Origin: Fibrisoma montanum
GTDB lineage: Bacteria; Bacteroidota; Bacteroidia; Cytophagales; Spirosomataceae
Reading direction: 5' to 3'
Assembly: GCF_003583365.1 (NCBI RefSeq)
Contig: NZ_QXED01000004.1
Span: 372,001-436,000, forward strand
DNA length: 64,000 nucleotides
Below the pieces are notes generated by a model, which was not told where the DNA came from, did not search any database, and worked only from the letters and a program-made list of their open reading frames with translations. Position numbers and translations under genes: made by a program. Below, one piece after another: positions 16,699 through 26,538 of the stretch (position 1 is the stretch's first letter; each line of letters starts with the position of its first letter).

Positions 16699-16901
16699 CG
16701 TTTAACCCGCGCACCCTGCAAAGAGTCAGAATTGTAGGAAAAATTGCCGGGCCATTAATTCGCGCCGGGTCTGCTCACCCGCCATGGTTACCATAACCAA
16801 GCGTTTGCTCCAGCCACCGCGTCCCGCAATTGGGGTTCCTGCGGGTTGGTCGTCGTGTACGTTCAGACCGGTACGTAATTGCCTGTCGCCTTTCGGTGCC
16901 G

Positions 16902-17873
16902 CTACTGCATGAACATTCGGAATTCGGCAGGCGTCAACCCCGTTTTTTTCTTGAACAAACGACTAAAATAGTGCGGGTACTCAAATCCTAACTGATAGGC
17001 CGTTTCATTAACTGACAATGAGGTGGCCATCAGCAGTCGCTTGGCTTTTTCGATCAGGGCGTTATGGATGTGCTGCTGCGTATTCTGACCGGTTTGCGAT
17101 CGGAGCATATCACTTAAGTAAGCCGGTGATACGTTCAGATCATTAGCCAGCGACTGCACGGTGGGCAGCGGATGCTCCCCTTGCTGGGCAAAGTAACCCG
17201 TCAGTCGGGCCTCAAAGCGAGTCAGCAGGGAGTCCTCCTCCCGGTTCACTTCGGCGGTACGCCGGGTCAGGAATTGACGGTGGTAGAACCGGTCGGCATA
17301 CGTAAGCAGCAAATCAATCTGAGCCACCAGTACGTCCTGGCTAAAGGCGTCGACCGGTCGTTCCGCTTCTGCCTGGATGGTGCTTATCAGCTGGTTCAGA
17401 GTGACTTCTTCGGCCGCTGACAGGTGTAAAGCCTCATTCGTGTCATAGGAAAAGAAACCATACCGGGTTATTTTCTGGCCCAGTGGGTATTTTGCCAGCA
17501 GGTCAGGATGAACCAGCAATGTCCAGCCCGTTAGGTTCGTAAATATTTCGCTTACTTCATCGGCATTGGCTACGTTGGCCAGCCAGCAACCCTGACCGGG
17601 TGCCAGAAAGCTCATGACCCCCTCATTGAAATCATATGCCTGGTGGCCGTACCGGATTGCTGCCCTGCCCAGGCCTTGTTTGAGGGAAACCATATAGAAC
17701 TGCTGCACAACCGGGGCCAGCATGGTCGCAGGGATCGCTTCGACCGGCTGCCGGTGCAGAGAACCTAAGTCAAGCACGGTAAGCAACGGGTGAAGGGGGG
17801 CCGGCAGATCGTAAAACCGGGTGTACTCGGTTACGGTGTCCAGCACCTTAACTGGAACAGGTTTTGTTTTCAT
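16902..17873 (-). CDS. AraC family transcriptional regulator
   Basis: A 323-residue regulator. The ATG at 17873 (MKTKPVPVKV) was chosen because the 14-codon extension upstream crosses an inverted repeat and a promoter-like box. The N-terminal half is a cupin-like sensor, and the C-terminal 100 residues hold the two-HTH AraC domain (LNVSPAYLSDMLRSQTGQ and ETAYQLGFEYPHYFSRLFKK). It lies 64 nt downstream of an aldo/keto reductase gene on the same strand, a pairing that suggests control of that enzyme or autoregulation. Confidence 0.88.
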   Translation of the reverse strand: MKTKPVPVKVLDTVTEYTRFYDLPAPLHPLLTVLDLGSLHRQPVEAIPATMLAPVVQQFYMVSLKQGLGRAAIRYGHQAYDFNEGVMSFLAPGQGCWLANVANADEVSEIFTNLTGWTLLVHPDLLAKYPLGQKITRYGFFSYDTNEALHLSAAEEVTLNQLISTIQAEAERPVDAFSQDVLVAQIDLLLTYADRFYHRQFLTRRTAEVNREEDSLLTRFEARLTGYFAQQGEHPLPTVQSLANDLNVSPAYLSDMLRSQTGQNTQQHIHNALIEKAKRLLMATSLSVNETAYQLGFEYPHYFSRLFKKKTGLTPAEFRMFMQ

Positions 17874-17890
17874 AGTGCTATAACCCATTC

Positions 17891-17932
17891 GTTCGCAGGA
17901 ACGATAAAGATACATCCGTTATTCCTGCGAAC
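17891..17932. promoter_or_regulatory. 11-bp inverted repeat bracketing a promoter-like box
   Basis: GTTCGCAGGAA (17891-17901) and TTCCTGCGAAC (17922-17932) are exact reverse complements 20 bp apart. Between them, on the minus strand, TATCTTTA (17905-17912) matches the TAnnTTTG -7 box in seven of eight positions. The layout fits an operator flanking the promoter of the AraC gene. A terminator for the upstream aldo/keto reductase is less likely because the loop would be 20 nt and there is no T-run. Confidence 0.55.
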
Positions 17933-17937
17933 TTGTT

Positions 17938-18930
17938 CTAACTAAAGGATGGATAAGCCACACCTGCCGTACTGCCAACCGGCATCAACGCATCCAGCTC
18001 GGCCAGTTCGGAGGGGGTGAGCGTTAGAGCCGCTGCCGCTACGTTCGCTTCCAGATACGCCCGACGTTTCGTGCCGGGAATGCACACCACATCCTGAGCC
18101 AGCACCCAGGCTAAAGCCAGTTGGGCGGGCGTCGTGTTTTTGGTAGCGGCCCAGCTTTTCAGCTTGTCGACCAGCTCAAGATTTTTATAGAAGTTTTCGC
18201 CCATGTACCGCGGAAAATACCGACGGGAATCATCCGGGGCGAAATCATCCGGGCTTTTGATTTCACCCGACAAAAAGCCCCTGCCCAGGGGTGAGTAGGC
18301 AACAAAACCAATCCCCAACTCCCGGCAGAGCTGCAGCATACCGGTTTCTTCGACACTGCGGTCGAAGAGCGAATATTCGGTCTGGAGGGCCGTGATGGGG
18401 TGAACCGCATGCCCCCGACGGAGCGTATCGGCCTCTACTTCCGATAAACCGATGTAACGAACCTTGCCTTCTGCCACCAGTTGGCTCATAGCGCCTACCG
18501 TGTCTTCAATCGGGGTATTCGGATCGAGCCGGTGCAGGTAATATAGATCAATATAATCGGTTTTGAGCCGACGCAGCGAGCCTTCGATGGATAAACGAAC
18601 GTAGTCGGGACGGCCGTTAAACTGAAAATCCCACGTACCGTTCTCATCGAGATTAAACCCAAATTTAGTAGCGATCACAAACTGATCGCGTCGGCCGGCA
18701 ATGGCCCGGCCAATCAGCTCTTCGTTGTGAAAAGGGCCATACACATCGGCGGTATCGAGCATGGTGACGCCGAGTTCAGAGGCTCTGTGAATGGTTTCAA
18801 TACTCTCGGCATCATCGGTCGGGCCGTAAATTGTGCCCATTGGAGCGGGCGACATCCCCATGCAGCCAAGCCCTTCAACCGACACCCGCAATCCCTGACT
18901 ACCCAGGGCAACTTGTTTGATGGTGTTCAT
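17938..18930 (-). CDS. aldo/keto reductase
   Basis: A 330-residue NADPH-dependent oxidoreductase with an (alpha/beta)8 barrel. The start was set at [10 protein letters not shown]. The family signatures are visible: [19 protein letters not shown] (with the catalytic Asp and Tyr), VIATKFGF (Lys), [15 protein letters not shown] (His) and the phosphate-binding [13 protein letters not shown]. It belongs to the AKR11/13-like group (YhdN/IolS type). The physiological substrate is unknown. An AraC regulator gene follows on the same strand. Confidence 0.92.
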   Translation of the reverse strand: MNTIKQVALGSQGLRVSVEGLGCMGMSPAPMGTIYGPTDDAESIETIHRASELGVTMLDTADVYGPFHNEELIGRAIAGRRDQFVIATKFGFNLDENGTWDFQFNGRPDYVRLSIEGSLRRLKTDYIDLYYLHRLDPNTPIEDTVGAMSQLVAEGKVRYIGLSEVEADTLRRGHAVHPITALQTEYSLFDRSVEETGMLQLCRELGIGFVAYSPLGRGFLSGEIKSPDDFAPDDSRRYFPRYMGENFYKNLELVDKLKSWAATKNTTPAQLALAWVLAQDVVCIPGTKRRAYLEANVAAAALTLTPSELAELDALMPVGSTAGVAYPSFS

Positions 18931-19091
18931 ACAGCAGAAAACGTTTATGAAAGAACACAACAAAGGTCGGTCGATGGTACTGCGTCCTCGCTATACAAAC
19001 CGGAGCTTATCCAACACAAAATGCGTAGTGGGCGTCTTCGTTTACTGCCGTAAATAAGACACGTTCACATAATCCAAGGCGCTTCGGGTGG

Positions 19092-19110
19092 GGCGTTTCG
19101 GGGAAACGCC
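19092..19110. terminator. candidate hairpin terminator downstream of the MFS gene
   Basis: An 8-bp stem GGCGTTTC/GAAACGCC with a 3-nt loop lies 60 nt past the MFS stop. No T-run follows on the minus strand, so its terminator role is uncertain. Confidence 0.4.
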
Positions 19111-19170
19111 ACGATCAGTGAAGAAATGAGTTTGAGCAGGATACGGAGTTGTAGCCTCCTATCTGAGCCA

Positions 19171-20367
19171 TTAGTCAGCTGCTTTCCCGTTCACGCTATA
19201 ACTTAAGGCAACCACGACCAGCAGCAGGCCCAGAAAACCGAAAGCAACGCTCAGGGAAAAATGATCGGCGATAAAACCCAGCATAGCGGGGCCGGCCAGC
19301 ATCCCCGTATAGCCAAGCGTTGTGATGGCGGGGATACTCACGGTCGGTGAGATACCCGGTAACCTGCCGGCCGCGCTGAAAAAGATAGGGACAATATTAG
19401 CCGCGCCCAGGCCCAGCAGCACAAAACCGACCAATACCCCCGCTACCCAGGGACTCCAGACGGCCATACCCAGGCCGATTGCTCCCAGCAAACTGCCCCC
19501 TACAACGACGGTTTTGCTCGTCAAACGAGCTACGATACTATCGCCTACCAATCGCATCGTCGCCATGGCAATCGAAAAGGCCGAATAACCTACTCCCGCA
19601 AACGCTGCTTCCACGCCTTTTGTCTCCCGCAGAAAAACAGCACTCCAGTCCAGAATAGCTCCTTCGGCCAAAAAAACGGCAAAACACATTGCTCCTAAGA
19701 ACAGCACGCGCCCGTCTAACCAGTCGAATCGCCGGCTCGCTGCGGTTGGCTGCTCATCGGCGGCTGAGAAGCGGGCCATCGCCCGTTGCTCGACTTCTAA
19801 GGGAAACAAGTAGGTGTACTGAGTCAGGGTGATTATGACCATCAAAGCGGCAATGCTGACAGCGGCAAAGACGGGGTTCAGTCCCAGTTTCATCAAAAAG
19901 CCTAACCCCAGCGACCCCAGCAGGCCACCCACGCTAAACAGACCATGTAAGGACGACATAATGGGGCGGCCGTAGAGGTTCTGCACCTGCACACCGTGGG
20001 CATTCATGGCCACGTCAATGGTGCCGATGCTGGAACCGAACAGAAACAACGTAATGGCCATGGCAACAGGGGAGGTAAGAATGACCAGCAGGGGCAGGGC
20101 AAGCGCCATGAGCAGGGCGGCCCCGGCCATAACGATGCGGCTGCCAAACCGGTTAACCAGCCAACCCGAAGTGGGCATCATCAGCATGGCCCCCGCTCCC
20201 AATAGCAGCAGCAACAGGCCCAGGTTAGCATCGTTCAACGCTAAACGGTCTTTGGCCAGGGGTACCATCGGCGCCCAGCTGGACATACCCAGACCGCAAA
20301 CCAGAAAAATTAACTGGGTAGCCACGCGGGCTTTTACTACCAGCCCTGATTGTATAGCTGCATCCAT
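19171..20367 (-). CDS. MFS transporter (YbjJ-like)
   Basis: A 398-residue major facilitator with 12 predicted transmembrane helices. The start was placed at MDAAIQSG because the five extra upstream codons carry no signal. Landmarks are GWLVNRFGSRIVMAG (the loop 2-3 MFS signature), NAHGVQVQNLYGRPIMSSLHG split between helices 4 and 5, and a central cytoplasmic loop around EQRAMARFSAADEQ. The NAHGVQVE-like motif and the SLHGLFSVGG segment are typical of YbjJ-type sugar-efflux-like permeases. The substrate is unknown. Confidence 0.87.
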   Translation of the reverse strand: MDAAIQSGLVVKARVATQLIFLVCGLGMSSWAPMVPLAKDRLALNDANLGLLLLLLGAGAMLMMPTSGWLVNRFGSRIVMAGAALLMALALPLLVILTSPVAMAITLFLFGSSIGTIDVAMNAHGVQVQNLYGRPIMSSLHGLFSVGGLLGSLGLGFLMKLGLNPVFAAVSIAALMVIITLTQYTYLFPLEVEQRAMARFSAADEQPTAASRRFDWLDGRVLFLGAMCFAVFLAEGAILDWSAVFLRETKGVEAAFAGVGYSAFSIAMATMRLVGDSIVARLTSKTVVVGGSLLGAIGLGMAVWSPWVAGVLVGFVLLGLGAANIVPIFFSAAGRLPGISPTVSIPAITTLGYTGMLAGPAMLGFIADHFSLSVAFGFLGLLLVVVALSYSVNGKAAD

Positions 20368-20432
20368 AAAAAGCCAGATCACGATGTGGTCATAGCCAAA
20401 TGTATAAAAAAATGATCACCGCAGCTTGTCCT

Positions 20433-22511
20433 TTACTGCCCCGATTCCATGCTCAGTTCTTCTTTCTCTTCCAGATTCTTGAGAATGTCCTGTTTGTCCA
20501 GTAAAGCGGGACGGAGCTTTTTCTCGGATAGCAGGTTAAATTGATCGGCTACGTGTTTGTTGCCGGGCTGGCTGGCATTGCCATAGCTGAGCGAAACCTG
20601 GGCACGAACCTTGTCGCCGAACTCGGTTACCGCTACGTAGGAGTCGCCCGCAACGGCTCTGTTTTGTTTGGCATCCCGACCTTCCGGCGAAAAGTAGATC
20701 GTTCGGTAAATGCCGTATTGTTCGGAGCCGCCGTTGCCCGGAAAGTCTTGCCCGTTGAAGGTAAACCGGTTTACATCGCCCCACGCAACGTCTAATCTGC
20801 CGTACCGCTGCCGCACTTGCTGAGCGGCTTTCACCAGCATGGTAACCGCTTGCTGCGGATTTTTCAATCCGTCGGGCGTAGTGACCGGGTGTTGCCGATC
20901 CCAGGGAACAGCCGTCATGCCCGGATTAAATTGATCGAACCAGGCGGCAAACAGAACGGCTCCTTTGCTGTCTACATTGGTGGCTTTATCCCAGCCTTTT
21001 AAAACGGTGACTGCCTGCACGGCCAGCGTATCGGGATGCTTCTCAACGGCCGCCAGCAAATCATCGAGGAAGCGGTCCGCGGCTTCCATACCCGTATTGA
21101 GCTTGTAGCCGACTAACTCCTCGAACGTAATGGACGCGTCGTCTTTAATTAGATTGATCGATCGCTGTGGGCGCAGTCTGAGCGGTATCAACGGCGACAT
21201 GTACGGTGCAAATTGCTTTGGGTCAAGGGCAATCGGGTAGGTGCAGGTCCAGGGGGTATCGTTGGCGTTCTGCACAAACCCCGACGGCGGGTTGAAGACT
21301 TTGGGTAAATCCTGGTACGGGTGGGTTTCGGTCCAGATGTATTTGGAAGCCGTACCATCAACCGCTCCCTGCCAGAATGGCCAGTCGCCTTCGGAGCGTT
21401 TAGGGACGCTGCCGTTGAACAGATACAGGATGTTACCCGCCTGATCGGCGTAGATGATGTTGAACATCGGCAGTTGCAGCTTCCTGACCGCTGTTTCAAA
21501 CTCCTGGTAGTTTTTAGCTTTGGCCATGTAGTGGTGCTGCGCGGGCGAGGCACTGTCCAGCCCCGCGAACCGAAACGCGTACGGTTTCCCGTCTTTGCTC
21601 TCCATCACGGGGCCATGTTTGCTGTACCGAAACGTAATGGTTTGTTCCCTGAGCTGGCCATCGGGTTGCCGTATTTTGAACGTTATCGGCTTTTTCTCGA
21701 ACGGCTGTTTAACGCCATCCAGTACGTATCCATCATCCTGCAACGTAAGCAGGTAGCGGTCGGCCGCGTCGATGGTGTTGACCGTATGGGTCCAGCCCAG
21801 GTGATTGTTGAACGCAATGTTGAGAACAGGCTGCCCCACAAGCGAAGCACCGTAGGCCATAAAACCGGGTGCATTGAGGTGCGCTTCAAAGAACAGAAAG
21901 AAGTTTTCCCACGGCAGGTGCGGATTGGCCATCAGCATGGCTTTTTTGGATGCCGACTTACTCGGTGCAATGGCATACGCATTCGAGCCCGGTGGCATTA
22001 CCCGGGCCGCGCCGGCTTCTCCTCCGCCAATAAACTCCAGGCAAATCACTCTAAGACTGTGAGCCAGTACATCCTGCGAGGTTATGGGCAGTACCTGTCT
22101 GAATTCAGCGCCGATGGCTTCGGGATGAGCTTTGGCGTAGGCATTTATCCCTTTAACGAAGCTGTTCAGGCAGTTACGGTATTCTAGGTCCTGCTGGCCG
22201 TACTGCTTCTGCACGCGTTCGGGTACGTTAAACATGGTCACGATCTTATCCGAATCCAGGTATTCACTGCCCCAGTACTCCGCTGCCTTGCCGCGGGCCT
22301 GCCCATACAACCGCAGGAGCAGATTAGCGTGGTTGTGCATCTGGGCATACCCAAACCCGTAGTACATCTCGTCGACGGTGCGGCCGTAGATATGCGGAAC
22401 GCCGTAGTTGTCCCACAATAGTTCGGTTTTCTTAGGTCCAGACGAGCGGTTGGACGACTGACCGAAAGCGCATAGACTAACAACGGTAAGTAACGTAATG
22501 AGTAGTTTCAT
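20433..22511 (-). CDS. penicillin acylase family Ntn-hydrolase, exported
   Basis: A 692-residue periplasmic amidase precursor. The signal peptide ends near AFGQ (residue 18). The alpha-chain begins LLWDNYGVPHIYG, and autoproteolysis is expected before Ser176 in PPGSNAYAIAPSKS, which becomes the N-terminal nucleophile of the beta-chain. Family residues such as the HLGWTHTVNTIDAADRY oxyanion region and FRYSKHGPVM are present. Members cleave N-acyl bonds of acyl-homoserine lactones, beta-lactams or related amides; the true substrate cannot be told here. A second acylase lies at 30521-32740. Confidence 0.9.
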   Translation of the reverse strand: MKLLITLLTVVSLCAFGQSSNRSSGPKKTELLWDNYGVPHIYGRTVDEMYYGFGYAQMHNHANLLLRLYGQARGKAAEYWGSEYLDSDKIVTMFNVPERVQKQYGQQDLEYRNCLNSFVKGINAYAKAHPEAIGAEFRQVLPITSQDVLAHSLRVICLEFIGGGEAGAARVMPPGSNAYAIAPSKSASKKAMLMANPHLPWENFFLFFEAHLNAPGFMAYGASLVGQPVLNIAFNNHLGWTHTVNTIDAADRYLLTLQDDGYVLDGVKQPFEKKPITFKIRQPDGQLREQTITFRYSKHGPVMESKDGKPYAFRFAGLDSASPAQHHYMAKAKNYQEFETAVRKLQLPMFNIIYADQAGNILYLFNGSVPKRSEGDWPFWQGAVDGTASKYIWTETHPYQDLPKVFNPPSGFVQNANDTPWTCTYPIALDPKQFAPYMSPLIPLRLRPQRSINLIKDDASITFEELVGYKLNTGMEAADRFLDDLLAAVEKHPDTLAVQAVTVLKGWDKATNVDSKGAVLFAAWFDQFNPGMTAVPWDRQHPVTTPDGLKNPQQAVTMLVKAAQQVRQRYGRLDVAWGDVNRFTFNGQDFPGNGGSEQYGIYRTIYFSPEGRDAKQNRAVAGDSYVAVTEFGDKVRAQVSLSYGNASQPGNKHVADQFNLLSEKKLRPALLDKQDILKNLEEKEELSMESGQ

Positions 22512-22585
22512 GGGAAAAAGAGGGCGCTGAAGGGTTGGTATGAGTTAATATGGTTGAAATGATCTGGAAAGAAGCGGAAGCTGTA

Positions 22586-24988
22586 TTAATCGGTTTGTAA
22601 GCTATTAATGGGATTTGCAACGGCGGCTTTAAGGGCCTGGTGGGCTACCGTAAGCAAGGTCGTCAGGGCTGTTAGCCCAATGGTTGAGGCAAATAACCAC
22701 CAACCAAGCTTAATATGGTACGTATAGCTTTGCAACCAACTGCTCATGAGCCACGAGCCCAACGGAGCTGCAATCAGAAAGCCTATGACAAGCAATTTCC
22801 CAAACTCCCGGCCAAACAGCCACAAGAGCTGCGATGTATTCGCCCCCAGGATTTTACGAACGCCTATTTCCTTTGTTTTGCTTTCGGCCATGAACGTAAC
22901 CAGCCCGTATAAGCCTAGACAGCCAATCAAAATCGCAATGATCGATAACGCCTGTACTAACCCAGCCAGGAGTCGCTCCATTTCGTAAAAGCTGTTTATC
23001 AAATCACTGACAAAACTTGACCGAAAAACGTCTTCCGGTAGTAGCTCGTTCCAGGTGCCTTCAACTGCTTTACCAACCGTTTCCGTGTGCATCGGGGTAA
23101 TGGCCAGCGCAGCCATCTGACAGTGAGCAAGGTCATGAATTAATGTAATGGGTAGAACCGGAGCGCGTGTATCGCCATTGCGGAAATCCTTTACTACGCC
23201 CACAATGACCCGGTCGGCGTCTTTTACGTTCATCCGCTTGCCGATTACCTCCTGCGCTGACGCTACACCTAATCGCCTGACCATCGTTTCATTTACCAGA
23301 ACTTCCCGGCTGGTAGTATCCTGCACGCGGACGTTACGACCTGCTACCAGCGGTAGGTTGAACGTTGGTACGTAATTTTCATCGACGGCCCGAACCCGCG
23401 TGTCAAAGGTCTCGGGTTGCGTATGCGTGTGGTAGCTAAACGGACTTGGCCGATTGTAGGGAGAAGCTGGGAGATCGCTGCAAAAGGCCACCTGCTCCAC
23501 ACCAGCCACCTGCAACCAGCGATCACGCAATACGTTGGGTTGAGCTAACCCATCTCTTGGTAGCCAGACCGCAAGAATTGACTCTTTTTTAAAGCCCCAA
23601 TCAATTTGCTGCATGTGTCTTAGCTGAGTCATGATGACCAGAATGCTTAGCACAAAGAACTGACTAAGCGTAAACTGAACAACAATCAACGCTCTGCGGA
23701 TTGAAAGGCCGCCAATCTGGTGTGCGGTAAGTTTGCCCTTAAGCGCCAGCGTAGGGTTAAATCCGGCCTGAATAAACGCCGGGTAAAGGCCCGCCAGTAA
23801 AACCACTGATGTAATCAGGCCAAGGAACCAGAGGATGGGTTTGGGTTTCGCCAGATCGAGAATAGAAATGGCGGGGTTGAGCTTTTCGACCTGCTCGGCC
23901 AGCGTTTGGTTCACTAAAGGCATACAAAGCTGGGTTAGTAGCAACGCAAGGACAACAGCCGATAGCGTCAGCAAAGTCGTTTCCGTTAAAAACTGCATGA
24001 TCAACTGCCAGCGCGTACTGCCAACCGCTTTGCGAACACCAACTTCTTTGGAGCGTTTTAGCGCCTGAGCCGTAGCCAGATTGATAAAGTTGATGCAGGC
24101 GGCCATGACCAGAAGTAATCCTACAGCAATCAAGGCGTATAAGATAGGCCGGGGAGCCATACCACTCCGCTTGTGATTCAGGTCTTCGAGCGGCAGCACA
24201 TGAAAGTCGAAAATGGCGGCATCTTTAGGCGAGTAGTAGGTGCGACGGATGCCCGGTATGGCGTTGTTCAACTGTTGGGCGGGTACGCCGTCACGTAATA
24301 GCACAAAGCACATGGCCTGCAGCCCCTGCCAGTCATCTAAAGCTTGTTTGCTTTCCAACACCGGAATTGTTGCGTAGGAAACAAACGCATCATAGCGAAG
24401 CTGTGTGTTTGGCGGTGGGTTTTTGATGACGCCGGTCACCGTAAGATTAATGCGGTTGTCTAATCGCAACGTCCGACCCATGGCAGGGGCGTTGTCAAAG
24501 TATTTTTGAGCGTACCGCTCACTTATCACAATGGTGTTGGGCGCTGCCAGGGCTGTCTTTGGGTCTCCACTTACCCATTCAACACCAAACAGGTCAAAAT
24601 ACTGAGCCTCAGTATAACAGAGGTTTCTGGCTTCGTTGAACTTCTTGGTAAAGCGGCCGCGGCCATCCGGGACGCTGATTGTTCGGCCAAAGAACGTTTC
24701 AAGTCGAACGGCGCTTTCTACGAACGCATACTTCCGGCGCAACACCTCAGCCAGTGGTCGCGGGGCGGCATCGGTTTCCATGGTTCTCTCGTGTTTGACA
24801 TCCGTAACAATCCAGTATGATCGATCCATATGCGGATGATAGCGGTCGAAACTGAACATGTAGTTGACGAGCAGGAATAAGACAAAGCCGCTGGCTAAGC
24901 CAACCGACAAGCCAACAATACTAATTGCGCTTATGGTCTTATTGCGCCAGAGGTTACGTAGTGAAACCGTCAGGTAGTTTGTAAGCAT
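22586..24988 (-). CDS. ABC transporter permease, MacB-PCD/FtsX type
   Basis: An 800-residue inner-membrane protein with the Bacteroidota double-FtsX layout: helix 1 near 20-45, periplasmic MacB-PCD domain (about 50-250), three helices with FtsX motif (LINLATAQALKRSKEVGVRKAVGSTR broken at 305-330), a second periplasmic domain (450-660), and a second FtsX block (LVTFMAESKTKEIGVRKILGA, about 690-795). EIGVRKxLGA motifs couple to a MacB-like ATPase, which is not encoded nearby. These proteins are numerous in Spirosoma-type genomes and of unknown substrate. It lies upstream of the acylase on the same strand (74 nt). Confidence 0.92.
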   Translation of the reverse strand: MLTNYLTVSLRNLWRNKTISAISIVGLSVGLASGFVLFLLVNYMFSFDRYHPHMDRSYWIVTDVKHERTMETDAAPRPLAEVLRRKYAFVESAVRLETFFGRTISVPDGRGRFTKKFNEARNLCYTEAQYFDLFGVEWVSGDPKTALAAPNTIVISERYAQKYFDNAPAMGRTLRLDNRINLTVTGVIKNPPPNTQLRYDAFVSYATIPVLESKQALDDWQGLQAMCFVLLRDGVPAQQLNNAIPGIRRTYYSPKDAAIFDFHVLPLEDLNHKRSGMAPRPILYALIAVGLLLVMAACINFINLATAQALKRSKEVGVRKAVGSTRWQLIMQFLTETTLLTLSAVVLALLLTQLCMPLVNQTLAEQVEKLNPAISILDLAKPKPILWFLGLITSVVLLAGLYPAFIQAGFNPTLALKGKLTAHQIGGLSIRRALIVVQFTLSQFFVLSILVIMTQLRHMQQIDWGFKKESILAVWLPRDGLAQPNVLRDRWLQVAGVEQVAFCSDLPASPYNRPSPFSYHTHTQPETFDTRVRAVDENYVPTFNLPLVAGRNVRVQDTTSREVLVNETMVRRLGVASAQEVIGKRMNVKDADRVIVGVVKDFRNGDTRAPVLPITLIHDLAHCQMAALAITPMHTETVGKAVEGTWNELLPEDVFRSSFVSDLINSFYEMERLLAGLVQALSIIAILIGCLGLYGLVTFMAESKTKEIGVRKILGANTSQLLWLFGREFGKLLVIGFLIAAPLGSWLMSSWLQSYTYHIKLGWWLFASTIGLTALTTLLTVAHQALKAAVANPINSLQTD

Positions 24989-25161
24989 GAGCTAATGGCT
25001 GAGTGAAACTTTACTGCATAAATATATAAATTTCTTATATATAAAATAAAAATTAAATTTTATGATTAGCGTAGATAAGCAAGATGGAATTTATGCTGCG
25101 AAAACAATGCTTTTATTCAGGGCGTTAAAGAGCTTTAGTGTTACTACGATTAAACTCAACG

Positions 25162-26499
25162 ATGAAAAACACAACAATACTCTGGGCAGGAACAGTAGCC
25201 CTGGCCAGTTTGCTCAACGGCTGTGGTCAAAAAGACGATAAGAATACCGACGAGACGACCACAACCGAAGGGGCGGCTACGCAGACCGTCAGTACGTCGC
25301 CGGAGCTCCCCGCTCCCTTCGCTACAGAGTCGTCGAAAAAGTTCAGCAACGTAATCGGCTGGTCGGAAGGGCAAACACCAAAAACCCCGGCCGGCTTTAC
25401 CGTGACGAAGTTTGCCGGTGATCTGGTAAACCCACGCTGGATGTACGTAGCGCCCAACGGCGACATTCTGGTTGCCGAGTCGAATACGGAACAGAAAGGT
25501 GTCAAAAAAGCCGCGGCCGTGGTAAGCGGAAAAGCCCAGTCGCAGCGGCTGGGTGAAAGCGCCAACCGCATTACCTTGTTCCGGGATGCTAACAAAGACG
25601 GCAAACCCGAACTCCGCGAGGTATTTCTGACGGGGTTAAATCAACCCTTCGGAATGGTGATCGTTGGCGATTACTTCTACGTAGCCAACACCGATGCTGT
25701 TATGCGCTACCCCTATAAAGCCGGTCAGACGAAGATCACCGGTAAAGGAGAGAAGATAAAAGACTTGCCCGCGGGTGGCTACAACAACCACTGGACGCGG
25801 AATCTGCTGGCGAACGAAGACGGCTCCAAGATCTACGTATCGGTTGGGTCGGGCAGCAACGTCGGTGAAAACGGAATGGAACACGAAGTGAAGCGGGCCG
25901 CTATCTGGGAGATGAACCCGGATGGCTCCGGCGAACGTCTGTACGCTACGGGGCTGCGCAATCCGGTTGGAATCGACTGGCAGCCGGGGACTAATAAGCT
26001 CTGGACGGCCGTGAACGAACGCGACGAACTTGGCGACAATCTGGTGCCTGATTACCTCACCAGTGTGCAGGAAGGGGCATTCTACGGCTGGCCCTACTCG
26101 TATTTTGGTCAGAATGTAGACCCTCGCCGGAAAGGCGAACGTCCGGATCTGGTTAAAAAGGCGGTGGTTCCGGATGTAGCGCTGGGATCGCACACGGCGT
26201 CGCTGGGCCTGGCTTTTTACGATAAGGACGCTTTCCCTCAGAAATATCACAACGGAGCTTTTATCGGGCAGCACGGGTCTTGGAACCGGTCGGAGTTCTC
26301 CGGATACAAGGTTGTTTTCGTTCCTTTCGAAAACGGTCAGCCCGGTAAGCCGGAAGATTTTCTGACCGGCTTCATCGCCGATGGAGAAGGGGATGAAGTA
26401 CACGGCCGACCCGTGGGCGTTACGGTGCTCCCCGATGGATCGATGCTGGTGGCCGACGATGCCGGAAACACGATCTGGCGCGTGGCCGCTGCGAAGTAA
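25162..26499 (+). CDS. sorbosone dehydrogenase-like (PQQ-dependent sugar dehydrogenase family) lipoprotein
   Basis: A 445-residue lipoprotein. The ATG at 25162 gives a lipobox LNGC with Cys21. The mature protein is a six-bladed propeller of the soluble glucose/L-sorbosone dehydrogenase type: VNPRWMYVAPNGDILVAES, GLNQPFGMVIVGDYFYVANT, ATGLRNPVGIDWQPGT, GQHGSWNRSEFSGYKV and GRPVGVTVLPDGSMLVADD are the blade motifs that hold PQQ and Ca2+ in the family. It probably oxidises a sugar or related alcohol at the cell envelope, if PQQ is available. A strong hairpin follows the stop. Confidence 0.88.
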   Translation: MKNTTILWAGTVALASLLNGCGQKDDKNTDETTTTEGAATQTVSTSPELPAPFATESSKKFSNVIGWSEGQTPKTPAGFTVTKFAGDLVNPRWMYVAPNGDILVAESNTEQKGVKKAAAVVSGKAQSQRLGESANRITLFRDANKDGKPELREVFLTGLNQPFGMVIVGDYFYVANTDAVMRYPYKAGQTKITGKGEKIKDLPAGGYNNHWTRNLLANEDGSKIYVSVGSGSNVGENGMEHEVKRAAIWEMNPDGSGERLYATGLRNPVGIDWQPGTNKLWTAVNERDELGDNLVPDYLTSVQEGAFYGWPYSYFGQNVDPRRKGERPDLVKKAVVPDVALGSHTASLGLAFYDKDAFPQKYHNGAFIGQHGSWNRSEFSGYKVVFVPFENGQPGKPEDFLTGFIADGEGDEVHGRPVGVTVLPDGSMLVADDAGNTIWRVAAAK

Positions 26500-26503
26500 T
26501 CTC

Positions 26504-26535
26504 ATCCCCCAAGCCCCTGAAGGGGTTTGGGGGAT
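26504..26535. terminator. bidirectional GC-rich hairpin, REP-like
   Basis: A 14-bp stem with one G-T pair (26504-26517 with 26522-26535) closes on a TGAA tetraloop and lies 4 nt past the sorbosone dehydrogenase stop, 3 nt before the convergent DUF2490 stop. The core CCCCTGAAGGGG recurs in related form near 54054-54118, so it may be part of an interspersed repeat family that also serves as a terminator. Confidence 0.85.
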
Positions 26536-26538
26536 TTA

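Noticed and set aside
16785-16799. Small inverted repeat TGGTTA-CCA-TAACCA between two convergent AraC genes
   Set aside because: Six-bp arms are expected by chance and no promoter is near.
25636-26505. 289-codon antisense frame opposite the sorbosone dehydrogenase gene
   Set aside because: No motif, Arg/Val/His-rich, and the sense strand encodes a complete lipoprotein enzyme.
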